Below are positions 59,259 to 64,000 of a stretch of DNA of 64,000 nt, in pieces. The notes beneath the pieces were generated by a model. That model saw only the letters and a list, made by a program, of their open reading frames with translations. It did no database searches and had not been told where the DNA came from. Both the position numbers and the translations under genes were made by a program. This DNA comes from Dehalogenimonas formicexedens (GTDB lineage Bacteria > Chloroflexota > Dehalococcoidia > Dehalococcoidales > Dehalococcoidaceae), in contig NZ_CP018258.1 of the NCBI RefSeq assembly GCF_001953175.1, forward strand, positions 772,210-836,209, in the 5' to 3' direction. Each line of letters opens with the position of its first letter. Positions within the stretch are counted from its first letter, which is position 1.

Positions 59259-60320
59259 CTATTCTTCCTTCTCGGAGACTCCCGCTTCGCCGAAGGTTGC
59301 CATTTCGGCCAGTATTTTAGCAGAGGTCTCCGCGATAAAGATACCTATCGCCGCGCCCGTGCCTTCACCCAAGCGCAGGTCCAGTGTAACTATCGGCTTG
59401 AGCTCCAGTTTGTCAGCCATGATCTTGTGGCCGGGTTCCACTGAGAGGTGTCCCAGGAACATGTACTCACGTGACTGGGGGGCTATCGCTTCGGCGATCA
59501 GAGCGCCGGCGCCGGAAATGAAGCCGTCGACAACCACCGGTACCCCGCGGGCAGCGGCGCCCAGAATGACGCCGGCGATACCGCCTATTTCAAATCCGCC
59601 CAACTTGGCCAGAACGTCAAGTCCATTCTTCGGGTCAGGCCTGTTAACCGAGATGGCTTCTTCGATAACTTCGATTTTGTGTTGCAGTTGATCGTCCGTA
59701 AGACCGGTGCCGCGGCCGGTAACCTTAACTACCGATTGGCCGGTCATCACGGCACAGATGGCGGCGGAAGGCGTGGTATTCCCGATGCCCATGTCTCCGG
59801 TGCCCACGATATCGAGGCCTTTATCGATCTCGGCGTTAACCACCTGGATGCCGGCTTCGATGGCCTGGACCGCTTGCGCTTCGGTCATCGCAGGCCCTTT
59901 GGCGATGTTCCTGGTGCCCCTGGCGACAAGCTTGTTGACCACCGGGATGTCGGCCGGCAGGTCACCCGCCACACCCATGTTAACTACAACGACGCGGGCT
60001 CCTACCTGGCGCGAGATCACATTAATCGCCGCGCCACCATGTACGAAGTTCAATACCATTTGCGGGGTAACTTCTTGGGGATAATTGCCGACTTTTTCTG
60101 CGACAACTCCATGGTCTCCGGCCATGGTGATGATTGCCTTGTTTTTTATTACCGGAATTGGCTTGCCTTGGATGCCGGCGAGCCTGATCGATATTTCTTC
60201 CAATCTACCGAGAGCGCCTTGGGGCTTGGTTAGCATGTCCTGCCGCGCCGCAGCCCTGGCCATAGCGTCCTTGTCCAGCGGTTTGATCGCCGCGATTGTC
60301 TTGTTCAATAAATCTCCCAT
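59259..60320 (-). CDS. cobT: nicotinate-nucleotide-dimethylbenzimidazole phosphoribosyltransferase
   Basis: The protein has 353 residues. The conserved MAGDHGVVAEKVGNYPQEVTPQMVLNFVHGGAAINVISRQ, DMGIGNTTPSAAI and GFISGAGALIAEAIAPQSREYMFLGHLSVEPGH segments define CobT. It makes alpha-ribazole 5'-phosphate and so fixes the lower ligand of the cobamide. GGAGA lies six bases before ATG 60320. It is the first gene behind the cobalamin riboswitch and its terminator. Confidence 0.97.
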   Translation of the reverse strand: MGDLLNKTIAAIKPLDKDAMARAAARQDMLTKPQGALGRLEEISIRLAGIQGKPIPVIKNKAIITMAGDHGVVAEKVGNYPQEVTPQMVLNFVHGGAAINVISRQVGARVVVVNMGVAGDLPADIPVVNKLVARGTRNIAKGPAMTEAQAVQAIEAGIQVVNAEIDKGLDIVGTGDMGIGNTTPSAAICAVMTGQSVVKVTGRGTGLTDDQLQHKIEVIEEAISVNRPDPKNGLDVLAKLGGFEIGGIAGVILGAAARGVPVVVDGFISGAGALIAEAIAPQSREYMFLGHLSVEPGHKIMADKLELKPIVTLDLRLGEGTGAAIGIFIAETSAKILAEMATFGEAGVSEKEE

Positions 60321-60366
60321 GGTCGTCTCCTTACCTTTTGTTATTTAGTATATTCTGAAAATAAAA

Positions 60367-60400
60367 AAATCCCTGTACGCCTTTTCAGGTCCAGGGATTT
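60367..60400 (-). terminator. riboswitch expression-platform terminator
   Basis: On the minus strand AAATCCCTG / CAGGGATTT (arms 60392-60400 and 60367-60375) with a 16-base loop ends in a T7 run. It lies between the cobalamin aptamer and cobT. Confidence 0.88.
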
Positions 60401-60424
60401 ACCATCTCCCGAACCCTTCCTCGA

Positions 60425-60598
60425 GGGTTACGCTGTACGGCAGGTCTTCTGGCTCCTGGCTCAACCTATTCCCGGCGCCTTCCCATTCTCTTTTAAAGAA
60501 CAGTGGCGTGATGCCGGTTTCGTCACCAGTCACAGCGGCGGGACCGCATCCGACTTGCGCGGAACTTCCCAATTAAGCTCTTGCGAGCGCCGTAAACC
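60425..60598 (-). ncRNA. cobalamin riboswitch controlling cobT-S-C-U
   Basis: Conserved aptamer blocks on the minus strand are visible: P1 GGGTTTACG pairing with CGTAACCC, the GGATGCGGTCCCGCCGCTGTGA segment, ACGCCACTG, GGGAAGGCGCCGG and the B12-box-type GCCAGGAGCC...AGACCTGCC. With the terminator that follows, binding of adenosylcobalamin would stop transcription of cobT-cobS-cobC-cobU when the cofactor is plentiful. Confidence 0.93.
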
Positions 60599-60620
60599 CG
60601 ATATTCAATTGTTGCTAATA

Positions 60621-61724
60621 TTAACGTCGGCAAAATGTAGTGTCAAGCCGCCATTTTAGGCCTTTGACTGCTCTCACCAACTCCCTGCATTCCGGCATTG
60701 TCCTTGGAGCTATCCTGACGTACTCGGGGAGGCCGAACGAAGTGCAATCCCTGACGACGATTCGATCACGCAAAAGAGCTGAACGGAACTCTCCGGCCTT
60801 GCCGACCTTCATCAGGAAGAAGTTGGTGCTGGTGGGCACGATTTTGAACCCCAGTGGGATAAACTCATTCATCAGGTAATCTCGATTTTTCTTTACAAGC
60901 CGTTCGCTTCGACGCAGGTAGGCTCCATCCCTTGTCGCCTGCAATCCGGCTTTTTGCGCGACGGCATTGACGTTCCACGGCGGTTTCACCTTGTTCAGGT
61001 TTTCGATAATGTCCGCGGACGCCAGGCAATAACCCAGGCGCAATCCGGCCAATGCAAAATCCTTGGTCATACTCCGAAGAATTATCAGATTACCGTATGA
61101 AAGAAGGTCGACTGAATTCCACGGATTGTCGGTAAACGCAAGATAGGCTTCATCGAGCACCACCAGCCCATGGTCTGCCGCAACCAGGAGTTCTTCGATC
61201 GCCTTCCTGGAAACGTGCCGGCCGGTGGGGTTGTTGGGGTTGCAGATAAAGATTGCTTTTGGTTTCAGGTGTTTGACAGCCTGGACCGCGCGCTCGATAT
61301 TGAGACAAAAACCGGCAGCTTCCTGAGCCCAAAACTCCACCACCTCCGCTCCGGCGACCAAACAGGCAGTCTCGTATTCGCCAAAGGTCGGTTTAACGAT
61401 GATTACTTCATCGCCGCGGCTGAAATAGGCTTGAGCAATAAGCCTTATTATCTCCATGCTCCCAGCCCCTACGACGATGTTATCAAGGCCAACCTGGTTT
61501 TGAGCTGCAAGCGCCCGGCGCAATTCCGTCGAATCGGAATCGGGATAATGGTCGATAATTACATCATCTAGTTTAAAATCAAGGTTGAAGGGATAAGGGT
61601 TGGAGTTTGAACTGAAATCGATGGCATCCTTTGGGTCAATTCCCAGCCGAGCGAATTCGGTGTAATTCGGCCCGCCATGATAACAGCTTGAGAGTGCCGC
61701 AATTTCAGGCCTTGGCGAGGGCAT
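60621..61724 (-). CDS. cobD: threonine-phosphate decarboxylase (CobD of Salmonella)
   Basis: The protein has 367 residues from ATG 61724 with GGAGG eight bases upstream; a start seven codons earlier is less likely. It is a PLP aminotransferase-fold enzyme: DFSSNSNPYPF, YPDSDSTELRRALA, ICNPNNPTGRHVSRKAIEELL and the PLP-lysine in ILRSMTKDFALAGLRLGY. In this locus it is best read as L-threonine-O-3-phosphate decarboxylase, which makes aminopropanol phosphate for CbiB. Histidinol-phosphate aminotransferase is the sequence-related alternative. It overlaps cbiB by 20 bases. Confidence 0.85.
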   Translation of the reverse strand: MPSPRPEIAALSSCYHGGPNYTEFARLGIDPKDAIDFSSNSNPYPFNLDFKLDDVIIDHYPDSDSTELRRALAAQNQVGLDNIVVGAGSMEIIRLIAQAYFSRGDEVIIVKPTFGEYETACLVAGAEVVEFWAQEAAGFCLNIERAVQAVKHLKPKAIFICNPNNPTGRHVSRKAIEELLVAADHGLVVLDEAYLAFTDNPWNSVDLLSYGNLIILRSMTKDFALAGLRLGYCLASADIIENLNKVKPPWNVNAVAQKAGLQATRDGAYLRRSERLVKKNRDYLMNEFIPLGFKIVPTSTNFFLMKVGKAGEFRSALLRDRIVVRDCTSFGLPEYVRIAPRTMPECRELVRAVKGLKWRLDTTFCRR

Positions 61725-62661
61725 AGAGCAGTCCTCCCGCGGCAAAACAGATGATGAACCACACCCAGGTGGCGCTGTTGATAAGTCTCAATGAATCGTC
61801 GACTACCTCAGGCGTCATCGGACGATCAGCTCTCCCCAGGCGGTAATGATCAATTTTCTCAAATTGAACACGTAACGCCGCTGCTGCGGCAGCCATCGGC
61901 CATCCGGCATTGGGGCTTTCGGTCTTAAGGTGATCTACCCGGGCGATGCTCCAGGTGCGCCGGGCACCCATCCTGGTAATCCCGGCGGCGACAACGACCA
62001 GGAGAGCCGAGATCCGGGCCGGAAGATAATTCAGCACGTCATCAAGCCGTGCAGGAAATTTACTCAGGTATTCGTATTTACCGTGATAACCGATCATGCT
62101 GTCGAAGGTGGAAACCACCCGGAACCCAAACGCCGCAGCGATCCCATATGGTCCGAACAAGCTGAAAACGACGAAAAAGAACAGGGGTGAAACCAGGCTA
62201 TCGCACAGGCTTTCGGAGACCGATTCGACGGTGGCGGAAACGAGGTATGGCCGTGTCAGTTTCGAAGTGTTCCGGCTTACCAATGCCCTTAGTTCGAAAC
62301 GAGCCTTGTCTAACGTTTCGTCGTTCTCGATCAAGTGTTTGATGTGCAACGCCGTCTTTCGAAGGTATACAAAACTGAACGTCATCTTAAGCAAAACGCC
62401 GGCGACGATCACATAGAGCACATAGTTGATATCCTTAAGCCAGGAGACGATGAAAAGCGAGGCGGTTATCACAACCGCAGTCAGCCCGAGGGTGGCAACG
62501 GCGCCGTAAACGAACTGATAGGTCTTCCCGCCGATGAATCCCAAACGTTCGAGGGAGGAAATAGCCTTGCCTATCCAGGCAACGGGGTGTACCACGTTCG
62601 GAGGGTCACCCAAGGTGAACTCAACGGCCAGGGCGACCAGGAGTATCAGGACAATATCCAA
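61705..62661 (-). CDS. cbiB: adenosylcobinamide-phosphate synthase
   Basis: The protein has 318 residues, with several TM helices. The N-terminal EFTLGDPPNVVHPVAWIGKAIS, SRNTSKLTRPYLVSATVESVSESLCDSLVSPLFFF and NAGWPMAAAAAALRVQFEKIDHYRLG segments are the CbiB/CobD signature. It attaches aminopropanol phosphate to adenosylcobyric acid. It lies between cobD and cbiZ. Confidence 0.96.
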   Translation of the reverse strand: MDIVLILLVALAVEFTLGDPPNVVHPVAWIGKAISSLERLGFIGGKTYQFVYGAVATLGLTAVVITASLFIVSWLKDINYVLYVIVAGVLLKMTFSFVYLRKTALHIKHLIENDETLDKARFELRALVSRNTSKLTRPYLVSATVESVSESLCDSLVSPLFFFVVFSLFGPYGIAAAFGFRVVSTFDSMIGYHGKYEYLSKFPARLDDVLNYLPARISALLVVVAAGITRMGARRTWSIARVDHLKTESPNAGWPMAAAAAALRVQFEKIDHYRLGRADRPMTPEVVDDSLRLINSATWVWFIICFAAGGLLYALAKA

Positions 62662-62669
62662 CGGGACTC

Positions 62670-63416
62670 CTAACTGTTAAGGGCTTTACGCCTTTTGGTG
62701 ATGGCTTCCTTAGTGGCCGCGGTAACCGCCCGCGCCATCAGCGCGCCTATTTTAGTATGTCCGCTGACGTAAGTACATTTTTCGCCTTTACCCGAAACGA
62801 TGACAATCTGATCGGTGCCTGTTCCCGTGGCTTGCAGCGCCGGGTTGTAGGAGCTTTTTATTCCGAGATCTTCCAGGGCAACCACCTTGGCTTCTGTCAG
62901 GGTTATAAAAGAGGCTGCCATCGCCGCCTGAGTCAGTTCGACCGATGTGAATACAACCGTGTTTATGGTACCAACGGGGTTATGGTGGCGGCCGGTATCT
63001 ACTCCGACCCGCAGGGCATTGCCTTCGACACCGGCGGTTACAAAGGCTATAGCCCAAAGATGGCAGTCGGTTTCTTCGCGATAAGCCAGTTCAGGCATCG
63101 GGACGCCAGTGGAAAGCATGGTGGCATTGTCCAATGAAAGTACCTTGCCGAAAGAATTCGCCTTCAAGATACGCCGGTAATAATCGCGCCAATCCACCGC
63201 CGGGTCATGAAGTTTCATCCATAGCGGTTGGGGAATGTGACAGTTGGCGACCACGCTGACGCGCCGGTATCCCTGGAGGCCGGAGAGTGTCCTCTGGGGC
63301 TCGGGCAGGTGCAACAACAACGCGTTCGAAGGTACGTTCCATATGCGGTGAAAAACCACTTCGGCGGTTATGCCGTGGAAACATCCGAGTATCTCCGAAT
63401 GAATATCCTGGGCCAT
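62670..63416 (-). CDS. cbiZ: adenosylcobinamide amidohydrolase
   Basis: The protein has 248 residues. The segments LSTGVPMPELAYREE, AFVTAGVEGNALRVGVD and GTINTVVFTSVELTQAAMAASFITLTEAK, then GTGTDQIVIVSGKG are the CbiZ family core. It cuts the aminopropanol side chain from adenosylcobinamide to adenosylcobyric acid, so foreign corrinoids can be remodelled. It is next to the corrinoid ABC transporter gene, consistent with uptake and remodelling of scavenged corrinoids, which are needed by reductive dehalogenases. Confidence 0.95.
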   Translation of the reverse strand: MAQDIHSEILGCFHGITAEVVFHRIWNVPSNALLLHLPEPQRTLSGLQGYRRVSVVANCHIPQPLWMKLHDPAVDWRDYYRRILKANSFGKVLSLDNATMLSTGVPMPELAYREETDCHLWAIAFVTAGVEGNALRVGVDTGRHHNPVGTINTVVFTSVELTQAAMAASFITLTEAKVVALEDLGIKSSYNPALQATGTGTDQIVIVSGKGEKCTYVSGHTKIGALMARAVTAATKEAITKRRKALNS

Positions 63417-63417
63417 T

Positions 63418-64000
63418 TTACGCTCCGTGAACGATGCAAGGTTCGATATCTTTAATGTTGCTGACTTTGGGTAAAACCGCGGGCAGACCGCTTAATGGGT
63501 GAGTGTGGACATAGCTGCCGGGGCCGTAAACGTTGCAAATGTTTTCGGAGGTTATTACCTCTCGGGGGCTACCAAAAGCATACAGTTCACCATTTTTGAT
63601 CAAAACCAGTTTTTCGCAGTAATGTGCCGCCAGGTTCAGGTCGTGAATAGCCGCGATGATCGTAAGATGCCTGTTGGTGCACTCTTCTTTTAATAGATCG
63701 AGAACTTCTATCTGGCGCCCGATGTCCAAATTAGCCGTTGGCTCATCGAGCAATATCCCTTCTGTTTCCTGGGCCAGGGCTCTGGCGATGACCACGCTCT
63801 GAATTTCACCGCCGGACAATTCCGAAATATGCCTGTCGGCGAATTGTTGCACTCCGCAACGTTCCATTGCCCCCCAGGCAATGTCTATGTCATTTTTACT
63901 CTCATATTGGAACATGCCGAGATGTGGATTGCGACCCATGAGAACAATTTCGAAAGCCGTAAAAGCACTGGGCAACACGGGAGTCTGCGGCACCACGCTA
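63418..64000 (-). CDS. btuD: corrinoid/heme-type ABC transporter ATPase, 5' end cut by window edge
   Basis: About 194 residues of the C-terminal part are present. The ABC signature ELSGGEIQSVVIARALAQETEGILLDEPTANLDIGRQ and the switch His in IIAAIHDLNLAAHYCEK are visible; the Walker A lies beyond the edge. It resembles FecCD/BtuCD-type ATPases. It ends one base before cbiZ. Corrinoid uptake is the likely cargo from context. Confidence 0.9.
   Translation of the reverse strand, partial: SVVPQTPVLPSAFTAFEIVLMGRNPHLGMFQYESKNDIDIAWGAMERCGVQQFADRHISELSGGEIQSVVIARALAQETEGILLDEPTANLDIGRQIEVLDLLKEECTNRHLTIIAAIHDLNLAAHYCEKLVLIKNGELYAFGSPREVITSENICNVYGPGSYVHTHPLSGLPAVLPKVSNIKDIEPCIVHGA

Overview
The window is chromosomal DNA of an anaerobic bacterium, most likely class Dehalococcoidia (Chloroflexota), with a Dehalogenimonas-like genome the best guess. 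Four features point that way. There is an acetyl-CoA synthase / corrinoid protein operon (fhs, RACo, cooC/acsF, folD, acsD, acsB, acsC) with no CO dehydrogenase gene in it. A long corrinoid salvage locus (btuD, cbiZ, cbiB, cobD, cobT, cobS, cobC, cobU) sits under a cobalamin riboswitch. There is a soluble HdrCB plus a fused HdrA-GltD-type oxidoreductase. The proton-type F-ATPase operon has a-subunit-first order. The taxonomic call is inference from gene content, not from a marker search.

Layout. 1-15,056 is a housekeeping block: partial yggS, a zinc-ribbon protein, tRNA-Leu, a QueG-like Fe-S protein, a Crp/Fnr regulator next to an FNR-box promoter, a ferredoxin, infC-rpmI-rplT, tRNA-Arg, dxs, pgk, archaeal-type phosphoglycerate mutase, tpiA, miaA, dapF and dapL. 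About 15,120-25,108 is a ~10 kb integrated element, described below. 25,249-39,477 holds hflX, a CAT-anticodon tRNA, an FmdB-type protein, a TGS-less thrS, tRNA-Ser, prfB (with a programmed +1 frameshift), nfi, rpsP-khpA and the nine-gene atp operon. 39,672-57,171 is the C1 / energy block: fhs to acsC, a DUF3786 protein, a NarL-type two-component pair, hdrCB, hdrA and trxA. 57,250-64,000 is the corrinoid salvage locus, truncated in btuD by the window edge.

The most exciting part is the element at 15.1-25.1 kb. All its genes are on the minus strand and closely packed, many with 4-bp ATGA overlaps. It has an early block: Cys-rich zinc-finger proteins, a small serine recombinase without a recognisable DNA-binding domain, a DPPY methyltransferase, and a 193-aa FtsK/HerA-type ATPase with the size and motif order of packaging ATPases of tailless dsDNA viruses. 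After a terminator and a new promoter comes a late block: a hydrophobic 91-aa protein, a 192-aa beta-rich protein followed by a very stable RNA hairpin (best major-capsid candidate), a 140-aa beta-rich protein, a 365-aa multi-hydrophobic protein, a 54-aa single-TM protein, and a 422-aa spike-like protein with three N-terminal repeats and a glycine-rich tip. No terminase, portal, tape-measure or tail gene is present. I read it as a provirus of a tailless, probably membrane-containing virus not recognisable to me as a described group. Its left end carries a ribbon-helix-helix repressor with a leaderless-type promoter and an unusual array of palindromes whose dyad axes fall every 15 bp. A 12-bp direct repeat marks plausible att sites.

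Data-quality note: acsD, acsB, the 3' end of hdrA and trxA carry about ten single-base indels, nearly all +1 in short homopolymer-like runs. Each repairs exactly to the expected protein, so they look like consensus errors rather than true pseudogenes. Separately, infC and the histidine kinase appear to start at AUA codons behind good Shine-Dalgarno sequences.
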